The notes: a model not told the origin generated them from the sequence alone. A DNA stretch of 64,000 nucleotides from Syntrophomonas sp. (GCA_016841245.1 JAENZN010000009.1:1-64000), one strand, 5' to 3'; positions 17,246 through 26,809 are shown, numbered from the stretch's first letter. A program made the numbers and translations.

Positions 17246-18841
17246 GTGCAGGGATTTTACGCTATCTTGGACTGGATAGTAATATCTTCGCTAATGGGAA
17301 GCATCTTGATTTTATTAATTCTTTTAGCCAAATTGGTGTTCAATAATAAGGTGAGCGCTAATTGGCACTATTATATTTGGTTCCTGCTTCTCCTGAGATT
17401 GCTCGTTCCTTTTACTCCCGAAAGTCCGATAAGTATATATAACCTGCTTATTCATGGTACTGAACAGATGACTTTTTGCCATTACACTCCTGCCTTCTCG
17501 GAGCCGGACAGTCCATCCATGGAAGCTAGCAGATACGACGGTATTTCAACAGGTATTGGTGATAATCCAGAACAATTATACTCGGAGCAGGTGCAGCCGA
17601 ATGTTATTGATAGCCCGGGGCCAAACGATGGTAATAGTTTTAACTGGAAGGTGGTTTTGCTTCTGGTATGGCTGGCAGGAGCTGCACTGGCAGCGGGATA
17701 TGCCATATATGTCAACTTCCAACTCTGGTCTCAAATTCGCCATGAACCGAAATTAGATAATACGTCAATCATTCGAATAGTACAAAACTGTAAGTCAGTT
17801 ATGAATGTTTCTGCCAGTATCCCGATAGTGGTTACCAATAGAATTCATGCACCAGCCCTCTTCGGAATGATAAATCCAAAGCTGCTCCTGCCGGAGAGCA
17901 TAATCAAAAACCTCAGTGATGAACAAATAAGATACATATGTCTGCATGAATTGGCCCATTGGAAACGAAAAGATATTTGGCTTAACTGGATAACAGTAAT
18001 ATTACAGATACTGCACTGGTTCAATCCAGTGATCTGGTACGGCTTTTATAGAATGCATCAGGATTGTGAACTGGCTTGTGACTCACTGGTCCTGTCATCA
18101 ATAGAAGCAGAACAACGCAAAGAATATGGGCATACCATCATCCAGGTTTTGCAAATGAGGCTGATACCGCAATGGATTCCGGGAACAGCCGGAATGCTGA
18201 CTGGTAAAGCCCATATTGAAAGGAGAATTACCATGATTGCAAATTTCAAAAAACAAACTCTTTTATTTACTATTGCAAGTTTCATTGTCCTGGCTGCTAT
18301 TGGCCTGCTTGGATGTACCAGTGCCCAGAATATTGAGGAACCTTCATCAGGAGGTCAAAACGATACTCAGATATTAATACAATCAGATACTAATCAAATA
18401 CTGGCAGGAGCTGTTGACTTGCAAGGCCCAGGTATAATAGTAACCCTGGCAGATTCTGATGTTATTAACGAAAAAGGCCCAAATCACTCTATAATTCATG
18501 ATACAGATATCATTTTAATCCTAAACCATCTTAAAGATGCGGGAGCTGAAGCAATATCTGTTAATGATCAACGTTTGATATCAACCAGTTCCATAGACTG
18601 TGCGGGTACTAATATCCTAATCAATCATAATGTGTGTACCGGTCCTTTCATTATTAAGGCCATCGGTAATCCTGAAAAATTGGAAACTGACTTACTATCA
18701 GAAGGTGGTTATATGGAAATGTTGAGATTTCTTGGCATGAAAGCAGATATAGAAAGAAGTGAAAGCTTGTTAATTCCTAAATATGATGGAGAAATCAGCT
18801 TTGAATATGCCAAGCTGATTAGAGAACCAGAACAGCTATAA
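17246..18841 (+). CDS. MecR1/BlaR1-type M56 metalloprotease receptor with DUF881-like C-terminus
   Basis: 531-aa membrane receptor. Membrane segments lie near residues 10-30, 38-56, 138-158 and 338-357. The M56 protease has HELAH (His234, Glu235, His238) followed by a downstream WYGFYRMHQDCELACD zinc-ligand segment. After the last span, the extracellular part (about 380-525) is not the penicillin-binding domain of BlaR1. It reads as a DUF881 domain: GPGIIVTLADS, HDTDIILILNHLKDAGAEAI, VNDQRLISTSSI. DUF881 proteins (YlxW/YlxX type) are envelope proteins of the division gene cluster. I infer that a cell-wall signal is sensed by this domain and passed to BlaI by proteolysis. A deleted second copy of this gene lies at 22667-22950. 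Confidence 0.85.
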   Translation: MQGFYAILDWIVISSLMGSILILLILLAKLVFNNKVSANWHYYIWFLLLLRLLVPFTPESPISIYNLLIHGTEQMTFCHYTPAFSEPDSPSMEASRYDGISTGIGDNPEQLYSEQVQPNVIDSPGPNDGNSFNWKVVLLLVWLAGAALAAGYAIYVNFQLWSQIRHEPKLDNTSIIRIVQNCKSVMNVSASIPIVVTNRIHAPALFGMINPKLLLPESIIKNLSDEQIRYICLHELAHWKRKDIWLNWITVILQILHWFNPVIWYGFYRMHQDCELACDSLVLSSIEAEQRKEYGHTIIQVLQMRLIPQWIPGTAGMLTGKAHIERRITMIANFKKQTLLFTIASFIVLAAIGLLGCTSAQNIEEPSSGGQNDTQILIQSDTNQILAGAVDLQGPGIIVTLADSDVINEKGPNHSIIHDTDIILILNHLKDAGAEAISVNDQRLISTSSIDCAGTNILINHNVCTGPFIIKAIGNPEKLETDLLSEGGYMEMLRFLGMKADIERSESLLIPKYDGEISFEYAKLIREPEQL

Positions 18842-19064
18842 AATCAAATATGCTAATATGAGGCCATTCCCTTCAAAAACGCGGTAAACCATGTATTTCA
18901 GGTGCTTAACGAAGGAAAAACTGCCGCCTTGATATAGTAATTTGTTATGGTTGCTATTTATTATTGTTATTATTGCTGTTATTGCTGTTTTGTGATAGTA
19001 TCTTCACAGTGTTATTAAAATAAAAGTAAAAAGAGTAGTAAGTAAATCTAGTTGGAGGCGTAAA

Positions 19065-19607
19065 ATGTTGATTGAAAGTATTTCTGTAAACTTGGATGCA
19101 GTAGAGGCACTATTGTTTTTCTGGAATACCATAAAAGATAGAAAAAAGGTTACGGAGCTATTTATTTTCGATGTAATGGCTATGCAAGGACTGAAAGATG
19201 CTTATGACGATGAATTTAATGAGGAATCTGTACGTGGAGCGCTTAGTGCTATTACAAATAGAGAATCATACTCAAGCAAAAATAGAAAAGAAGGTCGCTT
19301 TTACAGCAATAATTTATGGATGTTAGAAGATCTCAACTATACAGATAGAATGGTTCAGCCAGTGAAAAAACTTAACCTTAATTATTTAGTTGATAAAATT
19401 AATGCCACTCAGAACAGTGGGCGTTTTAAAGACTTAGAGGTTATATTTTCGCCGCTCCATTATGAGGAATTTATCATTAAGAATAATAAGCTCATCATAA
19501 ACTTCTTTTCTGTACAGCCAAGTAATACAGATGAAGGAGTATATATCGGTGAAAAAGAATGGCTAAGTTTTATTGAAGAAAAGCTTATTGAGTTAATTAA
19601 TAAGTAA
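19065..19607 (+). CDS. Hypothetical protein, 180 aa
   Basis: A soluble mixed alpha/beta protein with ATG 19065 behind GGAGG at 19053-19057. No signal peptide, membrane span or recognised domain. Notable segments are LLFFWNTIKDRKKVTELF near the start and the C-terminal EKEWLSFIEEKLIELINK helix. The gene and its upstream region are more AT-rich than their neighbours (long TTATTATTG tracts at 18958-18990), which may mean recent acquisition. It is followed by a strong bidirectional terminator. Confidence 0.6.
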   Translation: MLIESISVNLDAVEALLFFWNTIKDRKKVTELFIFDVMAMQGLKDAYDDEFNEESVRGALSAITNRESYSSKNRKEGRFYSNNLWMLEDLNYTDRMVQPVKKLNLNYLVDKINATQNSGRFKDLEVIFSPLHYEEFIIKNNKLIINFFSVQPSNTDEGVYIGEKEWLSFIEEKLIELINK

Positions 19608-19716
19608 GACGTGTAAGATTGAACAGGACAGCGTTCAATTGCTTCTTTGGAGATCTCGAAAAAATTTGTGTAAAAAGTTTCATCTAAATATCAGTACTGA
19701 TAAAAAGTTCTTAGGG

Positions 19717-19744
19717 GAGGTTAGGGTTGATTCACCCTAACCTC
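19717..19744. terminator. Bidirectional terminator
   Basis: GAGGTTAGGGT (19717-19727) and ACCCTAACCTC (19734-19744) form a perfect 11-bp stem with a 6-nt loop between convergent genes. Confidence 0.8.
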
Positions 19745-19758
19745 TTGCTTCAATGTAC

Positions 19759-20787
19759 TTAGAATTTCTCATAGGTCCTCACTATCATAATGACGGCCTG
19801 TTCCCTGGTTGTTGATCCTTTAGGATCGATGCGGCCTTCTCCGACACCCCTGATGATATCGCTGGCGTTCATAAATCTTAAGGCATCAAGTGCCCAGGAA
19901 GAAATCAGATTCTCATCAGTGAAAGTTGCTGTGCTCCCAGCACTTAGATCAGTGTCAGGCCTGCATACACCTACTGCCCTGTACATCATGGCACCTATCT
20001 GCTCCCTGGTTACCAGATCATTGGAAGCAAATTGATTATTACCGACTCCGTTCACTATACCCAGTTCGGCAGCTTTTAGTATTTCCGGGTTGCTGGTGTC
20101 ATTGAATGGGTTACCCTGATAAGTAGCTTTTGTTTCGGTCATCGATTCATACATCCGGACTACTATCTCACAAAATTCTTCCCGGGTGATAGGTCCGTTC
20201 ATTTTGTCCTTTATTTTATCAGTTATAAAGCCATATTCTACTGCTTTGTCCAGCTCAGCAACCGCCCACTGACTGGCTTCACTATAAGTTTTCTGATATG
20301 CCTCGGTACCTATAGATACAATATTGGAAAATGGTCCATATATATAATGATCTTCAACATCATCACAATAATAGTATACGCAACGAACCCGGAGGTAATA
20401 GATATTTGCTTTTATATCTACTGTACCTTCATAACCTGCATCAATAGGATCAAACAGGGGATAATCTTCAACATCTTGATTTGCATCAAGGGAATTGCCG
20501 TAAAGAAGATCACCATTAACTTCACTATCCCATGGTTGATTACCGATCTTGTAGTCGATCTGGTAAAACATCGGTGCTTCTCCAATTTCGGCTGCATTTT
20601 CAATCATATCTTCAATACTTTGGGGATTAGTCCACTTTAGTTCAAAACATGGTCTTCCATCGTCATGACTGACAAGTTTTACCGATAGGTTCTGTGGAGC
20701 ATCAAGTGTGACCTGCGCGTTTGCAGAACCTATAAGCGAAAATGACAATATTATGGTCAATATCAACACTATAATTCTTTTTTGCAT
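19759..20787 (-). CDS. S-layer-homology (SLH) domain surface protein
   Basis: 342 aa. Signal peptide at residues 1-24 (IIVLILTIILSFSLIGSANAQ). Residues 28-160 form a beta-sandwich of fibronectin-III character (APQNLSVKLVSHDDGRPCFELKW, YYLRVRCVYYYCDDV). Three SLH modules follow at about 170-342 (AVELDKAVEYGFI..., ITREEFCEIVVRMYE, VTREQIGAMMYRAVG, STTREQAVIMIVRTYE). SLH modules anchor proteins to secondary wall polymers. It was probably co-acquired or co-expressed with the lipoprotein gene upstream (20886). Confidence 0.85.
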   Translation of the reverse strand: MQKRIIVLILTIILSFSLIGSANAQVTLDAPQNLSVKLVSHDDGRPCFELKWTNPQSIEDMIENAAEIGEAPMFYQIDYKIGNQPWDSEVNGDLLYGNSLDANQDVEDYPLFDPIDAGYEGTVDIKANIYYLRVRCVYYYCDDVEDHYIYGPFSNIVSIGTEAYQKTYSEASQWAVAELDKAVEYGFITDKIKDKMNGPITREEFCEIVVRMYESMTETKATYQGNPFNDTSNPEILKAAELGIVNGVGNNQFASNDLVTREQIGAMMYRAVGVCRPDTDLSAGSTATFTDENLISSWALDALRFMNASDIIRGVGEGRIDPKGSTTREQAVIMIVRTYEKF

Positions 20788-20885
20788 TTATTTTCTTCCT
20801 TCCTAAACTTAAATTCTCTGGTTTTTTCAAATTGGTTATTAATAGAATAAGCTAAGCCCAATCATCGTAGGCTTATTATTATGGA

Positions 20886-21413
20886 TTATAAAATCTCCAG
20901 GACGATATATACTCCGGACTCGTATTCTCCCTCGATCGGATCAATAGCAATGGTAACCTTGTATTCATCCCTGGTAAATTCTAAAATAGCGGCCTCATTA
21001 TAAATACCATGAGAAAGACTGGATTCCCCTTCAAATAGGTTTAAATAGAACTCGTAAACTGCCTGGGTGTTCTGTGGAGCTGAATATCCAATAGTAAGGG
21101 TTCCATCTGCATCTTTTTGTATGGTCCAAATATTGGCTTCTTCAGTAAGAGGTATCCAGTAGGGCAGCCATTCTGGAACCGGCAGATTATTTCCTGATTG
21201 GATATCCGCTTCTGAGGTATCGGACTCAGAGCTTTCAGATGTGTTATTTTCAACCTTAGCCGTCTCATCATGAGTTTCCGATGTGCTGTTTTCAACTGCT
21301 GGAGGGCTGCTTTTTTCGGCGGTGTCAGTGCCTGAGTCTCCACTGCATCCGGAAGTCACAGTTAATGCCAATCCAAGCATAACAATTAGTATTAGAAACC
21401 TCCTTTTTTTCAT
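20886..21413 (-). CDS. Small lipoprotein with Ser/Thr/Glu-rich linker
   Basis: 175 aa. Lipoprotein signal (RRFLILIVMLGLALTVTSGC) with lipobox TSGC, then a disordered STE-rich linker (about residues 24-75) and a compact C-terminal domain of about 100 residues (LPVPEWLPYWIPLTEE...). That domain resembles small extracytoplasmic domains of unknown function. It lies 98 nt upstream of the SLH gene on the same strand. Confidence 0.68.
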   Translation of the reverse strand: MKKRRFLILIVMLGLALTVTSGCSGDSGTDTAEKSSPPAVENSTSETHDETAKVENNTSESSESDTSEADIQSGNNLPVPEWLPYWIPLTEEANIWTIQKDADGTLTIGYSAPQNTQAVYEFYLNLFEGESSLSHGIYNEAAILEFTRDEYKVTIAIDPIEGEYESGVYIVLEIL

Positions 21414-21670
21414 TTATTACTATCCTCCTATTCCTGATTTTGTTTAATAATTCCGATACAATGCAGAAGTAAAGCATACAAAATACCGAAATTATCTCAG
21501 TTCAAGATTATCATATAGAATTATTGAATTACTTTAAGATAATTGCTGTAAATGTTTGTTTTATTGCGGTTAATAGCAAAACCCAGGAAGTAATTCTCAA
21601 GGTCAGGTTTTTTAAAGGTTTTTAAGTGGATCTGCTGATTATATGTTGAAGGCAATTAATAAGTGAAAGG

Positions 21671-22537
21671 CTAGTAAGATTGCATTTTACGATACCTGGA
21701 CGGAGTAATTCCGTTTCTCTTCTTGAATATAGCGGCAAAATAACTGGGATTGGCAAATCCGCACCGAGAGCTGATTTCAGTAACCGAAAGCTGACTTGAT
21801 TTGAGCAAGTCCATAGCTTTGTGTATTTTGATACCTATTAGAAATTGATAGGGGGTTATACCAGTCTGAGATTTAAATACCCTTATAAAATGATATGGGC
21901 TCAGGTTGGCGATCTGACTGAGCTGCTGCAGGGAGATTTCTTCATTATAGTTATCCATAAGATACTCAATCGAACGGTTAATATTATTCTTATCAATGCA
22001 GCTGCTGTCCTTAAAGAAATTGGAGGCATTATGCTTCATACCTCGTAAAAGAAGAATGGCAATCTCGGTGGCAATAGCTTCCAGCACCATCTCATGCCCG
22101 GTCTGATTATAGCTGCATTCAAACATAAAGCGCGTAATCAGGGTATTAATTTCCGGATTCAAAACACAACTTGTATTATCGAATACAATTTCAGATTTAC
22201 CGCAGCTGAGGTATGCAAATTGCTTTAGATATGTTTCATCAATAAAAAACGCAGTATATGGAGCAGTAGATACTTCCTTATTATTCGATAAACACTGTCC
22301 CGGATTTGAAACAAATATGTGGTTCCTGTAAAGGGTATACAGTTTATTATCAACTTTGAGCGGCGGCATTTCAGATAAAGGGATTACAAAGTGATAGCTC
22401 GTAATGAGATTGCTATCCTTGATAAGGTAATCCGGTTTGAATACAGCCAGATTATCATTACAATAAGCCTTGGTAGACGCAGCCACATCATCTGGTATTC
22501 CCAAATTATCCATTACCTGTTTATATATCGGCTTCAC
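21671..22537 (-). CDS. AraC-family transcriptional regulator
   Basis: 288 aa from GTG 22537 behind AGGAGAG. The N-terminal half is a probable cupin-like ligand domain. The C-terminal 100 residues hold two helix-turn-helix motifs (SLQQLSQIANLSPYHFIRVF; VTEISSRCGFANPSYFAAIF) and the family end TPSRYRK. It stands alone, so its targets cannot be inferred. It is only distantly similar to the AraC regulator at 1782. Confidence 0.85.
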   Translation of the reverse strand: MKPIYKQVMDNLGIPDDVAASTKAYCNDNLAVFKPDYLIKDSNLITSYHFVIPLSEMPPLKVDNKLYTLYRNHIFVSNPGQCLSNNKEVSTAPYTAFFIDETYLKQFAYLSCGKSEIVFDNTSCVLNPEINTLITRFMFECSYNQTGHEMVLEAIATEIAILLLRGMKHNASNFFKDSSCIDKNNINRSIEYLMDNYNEEISLQQLSQIANLSPYHFIRVFKSQTGITPYQFLIGIKIHKAMDLLKSSQLSVTEISSRCGFANPSYFAAIFKKRNGITPSRYRKMQSY

Positions 22538-22645
22538 AATGCTCTCCTAATAGAATATCTTAATAATTATTGTTGTATAGATAATATTTGCGTATTGATA
22601 TTATAACATGTTGCATATTGAGCAATCCGGAAAAACTTAAAACCA

Positions 22646-22662
22646 ACGGTTCTTGTGGTTGA
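22646..22662. repeat. Possible degenerate arm of the hairpin element family
   Basis: ACGGTTCTTGTGGTTGA resembles the left arm of E3/E4 (ACGGTTCTCGCGGTTGA) with two differences. It ends 4 nt before the start of the deleted MecR1 remnant. It may mark a recombination end point. Confidence 0.35.
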
Positions 22663-22666
22663 TCAA

Positions 22667-22950
22667 CGGGATATGCCATATATGTCAACTTCAAACTATG
22701 GTCTCAAATTCGCCATGAACCGAAATTAGATAATACGTCCATTATTCAATTAGTACAAAATGCAAGTCCCTTAGGTAATCCTGAAAAATTGGAAAATGAT
22801 TTACTATCAAAAGGTGGTTATATAGAGAATTTGAGATTTCTTGTCCCGGAAAGCAGTTATAGAAAGAAGCGAAAACTTGTTAATTCCTAAATATGATGGA
22901 GAAATCAGCTTTGAATATGCCAAGCTGATTAGCGAACCAGAACAGTTATC
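22667..22950 (+). pseudogene. Internally deleted second copy of the MecR1-DUF881 gene
   Basis: 22667-22770 is nearly identical to 17694-17797 of the intact receptor (around its third membrane span). 22774-22950 is nearly identical to 18665-18841 (its last 58 codons). The missing middle is 864 bp, exactly 288 codons, and includes the HELAH protease and most of the DUF881 domain. A 1-nt insertion near 22846-22850 also shifts the frame, and no start codon or ribosome site remains. No BlaI partner is left here. Confidence 0.85.
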
Positions 22951-23085
22951 AAAAGGGGAACGAATTAAGAAATATAGCAGCAAGTTTTCAAACCATTTCA
23001 AGTGCAAGTCAAGAACCGTACCAACTTGTACAATTTATATCCCAAAAAGTATTTACATATTATGGCTGTTCATTTAAAATAGATA

Positions 23086-23126
23086 TCGTCATAACTGTTA
23101 TGTGCGACATAGTACAGTTATGACGA
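23086..23126 (+). promoter_or_regulatory. Putative YtrA-type operator 2
   Basis: TCGTCATAACTGT (23086-23098) and its exact complement ACAGTTATGACGA (23114-23126) surround a second small dyad, TATGT/ACATA. It ends just before the AGGAGG of the GntR gene at 23137, so bound repressor would block transcription or translation start. Confidence 0.7.
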
Positions 23127-23136
23127 AAGGAGGAGC

Positions 23137-23529
23137 TTGATGTTTGAGCTTGATTTTCGCAGCAGGACACCAATTTATGAGCAGCTGGTTGAAAAATTCA
23201 AGGAACTGATTATCAAGAAAATATTAAAAGCGGATGAGCAATTACCATCAGTGCGGGTACTGGCTGCCCAATTAACCGTTAACCCCAATACCATTAATAA
23301 GGCTTACCACAAATTAGAACAAGAGGGCTATATCTATTCTGTCCCAGGCAAAGGTAATTTTGTCAGTCCGGATGTTTCAGGTATTCAGTCTTCCCGGCTT
23401 AAGAGCTTGAAGCTGGAATTATCTAAGATTGTTTCCGAAATGAATTATCTGGGTCTGAATAAAGAGGATATTGCAGCCCTGATTAAGGATTCAGAATCAG
23501 TGGACAAAGGAGGTCAAGAAGATGATTGA
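23137..23529 (+). CDS. GntR-family regulator, YtrA type
   Basis: A 130-aa winged-helix repressor (YEQLVEKFKELIIKKILKAD..., NPNTINKAYHKLEQEG) with a short C-terminal helical extension. It is the first gene of a GntR-ATPase-permease operon, and its stop codon overlaps the ATPase start. Paralogous to the GntR genes at 16226 and 47480. Likely autoregulated through the dyad at 23086-23126. Confidence 0.9.
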   Translation: MMFELDFRSRTPIYEQLVEKFKELIIKKILKADEQLPSVRVLAAQLTVNPNTINKAYHKLEQEGYIYSVPGKGNFVSPDVSGIQSSRLKSLKLELSKIVSEMNYLGLNKEDIAALIKDSESVDKGGQEDD

Positions 23530-24421
23530 CGTAGCAAATGTCAGCAAAAGTTTTGACGATTTGGAAGCGTTAAAAGATGTTGCTTTATCAGTAAACAAAG
23601 GCTCTATTTACGGTCTGGTAGGATCTAACGGGGCAGGCAAAACTACGCTTTTAAAGCTTCTAGCAGGGATATATAGAGGAGATCAGGGCAAAGTTGAAAT
23701 TAATGCTTTACCGGTATTCGAAAATATAGATATAAAGGCGAGAAGTATTTTTATTCCCGATGCCCCTTTTTACTTCAACAATTACAGCATTGAAAATATG
23801 GCCGGCCTTTATAAGCGAATATATCCGGAATGGAATAATACCCGCTACCTGCAGCTTAAAGATGTTTTTAATATTGATCCTAAGCGCCGCGTAAAAACTC
23901 TCTCCCGGGGTATGCAGCGTCAGGTTGCCTTTTGGATGGGATTTGCCATAATGCCGGAAGTAATGATATTGGATGAACCTATGGATGGATTGGACCCGGT
24001 AATGCGTCAAAAAGTCAAACGCTTGATGGTTCAGGATGTGGCCGAACGTGATATGACGGTTATCATATCTTCCCATAACTTGCGTGAGCTGGAGGACATA
24101 TGCGACTATATAGGCATACTGCATCAGGGTCGGCTGTTGATACAGAAAGATCTGGACGATCTGAAGGCCGATGTGCATAAAATCCAGGTGGCCTTTGCAG
24201 AGGGTATACCGCTCAACTTAATCGAGGATATGAAGGCTCTTTACCATGAAAAAAAGGGCAGCGTTCTCACCATGATCATTCGCGGTAAACATCCGGCCAT
24301 TATCGAAAGGATAGCGGCTTACCATCCCGCTATTGTAGATGTTTTACCGCTTACTCTGGAGGAGATATTCATTTACGAAATGGGGGAGAATGATTATGAA
24401 ATCCAAAATATCTTTGATTGA
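23522..24421 (+). CDS. ABC transporter ATP-binding subunit
   Basis: 299 aa with Walker A GSNGAGKTT, signature LSRGMQRQ, Walker B VMILDEP and SSHNLRE. It has the short accessory C-terminal domain of the YtrB/BcrA group. It overlaps GntR by 8 nt and the permease by 26 nt, so the three are a coupled operon. Confidence 0.9.
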   Translation: MIDVANVSKSFDDLEALKDVALSVNKGSIYGLVGSNGAGKTTLLKLLAGIYRGDQGKVEINALPVFENIDIKARSIFIPDAPFYFNNYSIENMAGLYKRIYPEWNNTRYLQLKDVFNIDPKRRVKTLSRGMQRQVAFWMGFAIMPEVMILDEPMDGLDPVMRQKVKRLMVQDVAERDMTVIISSHNLRELEDICDYIGILHQGRLLIQKDLDDLKADVHKIQVAFAEGIPLNLIEDMKALYHEKKGSVLTMIIRGKHPAIIERIAAYHPAIVDVLPLTLEEIFIYEMGENDYEIQNIFD

Positions 24422-26426
24422 TAAGGGAATATTTTACCATGACTTTAAAAGCTCCGGCTGGCTTGGGGTTATTTACCTGCTGGGACTGCTTTTCACTATA
24501 CCTATCCAAATACTCATGCTGCACAGCCGGGAAGAAACTATGCAGCGAGCTTATGGTTTGTTGAATAATCCCTATTTAGACATATTACAAGTGAACTCCC
24601 CAATACAAATGATACTTCTAGTAATTATTCCGGTGTTGACCGGCATGTTGTTGTTCCGCTATTTGCAGTCTGGCCAGGCGGCGGATATGATACACGCTCT
24701 GCCGATCAAAAGGGAAACTCTGTACAATACCCATATAACTGCAGGAATCATATTACTATTTATACCCCTGTTCATCACTGCTCTGCTGTCCTGGGCTGTT
24801 ATCGGTGGTCTGGGGATCGAATTGGTAAGCTTCCATGATATTATGAATTGGCTAGGGAGCAGCCTGCTAATCAGTCTCCTTTTATTTATCAGCAGTGCGG
24901 CGGTTGGCATGTTCACCGGTATGTCTTCACTGCAGGGAATACTAACATATATCATGCTTTTACTGCCGGTGGGCCTGAGCACGCTCCTGCTGAATAATAT
25001 ACATATGTATGTTTATGGTCTGGCATATGATTATTACCTCCTGGAACTGGAAAAGTCATACCCTTTAATCAATATTATCAACTTCAAGATTTTCCCTTTT
25101 GCCGGTCGTGAATTAATAATTAACCTGATAATCATTCTTGCCTTATACCTTATCGGCAGGTATGCGTACCAGAAGCGACAATCAGAAATGGCCGGCAATG
25201 CCATAGCATTTGCAATATTACGGCCTATCTTCAAATATGGGGTAGCCTTCTGCACTATGCTACTATTGGGCAGTTATTTCTATTTAGCCCAGGGGAGTTT
25301 ATCCTGGACCTATTTTGGCTATTTTATAGGTTCGTTAATAGGATTTTTGCTGGCCGAAATTTTAATCAAAAAGTCAATAAGTATTTTCAACCTCAAGCTG
25401 TTACGCCAATATGCCTGCCTGGTAATAGCAGTGGTATTATTAATAAGCTGCGTAAACAGCGATGTTATTGGATATGAAAAACGAATACCCGACCTGGCAG
25501 AAGTAAATACTGCCTATTTTGATAATTCTTTTTATACTCTTAGCAGAGCAAAGGATGATTCATCTGAGGATATGACCTGTATGTTTATTGAAGATGACAA
25601 TATTGCCAAAATCTATGAACTTCATAAAAGCATAATAGACAGTGGAAATAAGCATGAAAGTTTTAATAACACTAACGATATTACTTATTCTACTGCTACT
25701 TATGGTATTGCCTATCAGCTAAAGGATGGTTCTGTATTTTGCCGGCAATATAGAATTGAAAGAGATGACTACACAGCACAGTTAAGACCAATTTACGAAT
25801 CCAGGGAATATAAACATTTGCACAATGATATCTTCCAAGTTATACCAGCTAATGTAGACCTGATAGAAATCTATGCAAATGGTGTTAACAAAAAAGTAAG
25901 AATCATCGATCCGCCCTTTATAAAGCAGGCGATTAATGTGCTGCAAAAAGACGTACTGCTGCGAACTTACGAGCAGATGACTTCCAAACGGGATCCATGG
26001 GCACACATCAGCATCCATTTGAATGATGATTCCGAACACAATCCAAACTTAAGTTGGGATAAATCAGATATAAACTTTGGTGACTGGCTGAAAAGTATAG
26101 GTAAATATGACAATGCCCGGGTGATAGCATCTGATGATATCGAATATGCCGTAGTGGAAAAAAGGGATAATAATAGGGAAAATAGCTTTGATAAATATTC
26201 TGAATATGATCTGGAACAGTATCTAAAGGAAATCAAAAACAAAGAAATGTACCTGAAAATCACCGATCCGGAACCCCTGGAAAGCTGTCTGGCAAATTAT
26301 ACATCTACAATAAACGAGCCGGGGTATAATATTATCTTTTCATTAAATAATGGCCGTGTGCTAAGGGGGGAATTGTCTGATAATAACGCTCCTCAATGTA
26401 TAAAAGAATATTTCACTGTTAAGTGA
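24396..26426 (+). CDS. Large ABC-2-type permease with C-terminal extracytoplasmic domain
   Basis: 676 aa from ATG 24396 behind GGGGGAG (24382-24388). The first ~360 residues hold about ten membrane spans. The remaining ~300 residues are hydrophilic, after a final span at about 352-370. This domain is probably outside the cell, because it follows an anchoring segment and includes strings typical of exported beta-rich domains. Such large tails occur in YtrC/D-like permeases of GntR-YtrA operons, and a sensing or substrate-capture role is possible. Confidence 0.78.
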   Translation: MKSKISLIDKGIFYHDFKSSGWLGVIYLLGLLFTIPIQILMLHSREETMQRAYGLLNNPYLDILQVNSPIQMILLVIIPVLTGMLLFRYLQSGQAADMIHALPIKRETLYNTHITAGIILLFIPLFITALLSWAVIGGLGIELVSFHDIMNWLGSSLLISLLLFISSAAVGMFTGMSSLQGILTYIMLLLPVGLSTLLLNNIHMYVYGLAYDYYLLELEKSYPLINIINFKIFPFAGRELIINLIIILALYLIGRYAYQKRQSEMAGNAIAFAILRPIFKYGVAFCTMLLLGSYFYLAQGSLSWTYFGYFIGSLIGFLLAEILIKKSISIFNLKLLRQYACLVIAVVLLISCVNSDVIGYEKRIPDLAEVNTAYFDNSFYTLSRAKDDSSEDMTCMFIEDDNIAKIYELHKSIIDSGNKHESFNNTNDITYSTATYGIAYQLKDGSVFCRQYRIERDDYTAQLRPIYESREYKHLHNDIFQVIPANVDLIEIYANGVNKKVRIIDPPFIKQAINVLQKDVLLRTYEQMTSKRDPWAHISIHLNDDSEHNPNLSWDKSDINFGDWLKSIGKYDNARVIASDDIEYAVVEKRDNNRENSFDKYSEYDLEQYLKEIKNKEMYLKITDPEPLESCLANYTSTINEPGYNIIFSLNNGRVLRGELSDNNAPQCIKEYFTVK

Positions 26427-26593
26427 TGGTCTGCCTGCGGATGTTATGGGAACCCTTCCTATAACATCCGTTTAGACAGGGGGATGGTTCTTTCGTATCT
26501 CCTGATTAAAAGCATGCATGGTTGAATTTGCTGGACGACATGGAAGAACCGTCCCCCTGTATACACCCCTGTCTACAGATTTCTGGCTGCAAA
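26427..26593. other. Post-operon spacer carrying element E2
   Basis: Apart from the hairpin element (26473-26563), a GGATGTTATGGGAA / TTCCTATAACATCC dyad (about 26439-26470), directly after the permease stop, can form a terminator stem. Confidence 0.5.
26473..26563. repeat. Dispersed hairpin element E2 (GACGGTTCTT family)
   Basis: Left arm near 26473-26496 (core GGGGGATGGTTCTTTCGT) pairs imperfectly with the right arm near 26535-26563 (core GGAAGAACCGTCCCCCTGT). Its loop is the reverse complement, with changes, of the E1 loop (both contain ATGCATGGTT or its complement). This shows homology rather than chance. Confidence 0.75.
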
Positions 26594-26809
26594 TTACCTG
26601 ATACAGTTAATAGTCCTGGAGCTGAAATTCAGATCATCACAAAAGCTCTTATCATAGTTGATTTGATTTTCAGTTCTCTTTTCATACGCACCTTCACCGG
26701 AGAAAGGATCTGGAAATTCAACTAAAACAGCTTTGCCCCGGTTCAAGGCCCAACCGGAAAAGAATCCTGGATATATGGCCTCTTCAACCGTCTCATGGGA
26801 TAGCCCCAT
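26594..26809 (-). pseudogene. Possible remnant ORF, unrecognised
   Basis: 71 codons with coding-like composition (GWALNRGKAVLVEFPDPF). The upstream DNA on the same strand continues coding-like in another frame (ETRSFEKFSVKGWGYPMRRL), which suggests a frameshift and a formerly longer gene. No strong ribosome site and no family recognised. Confidence 0.35.
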
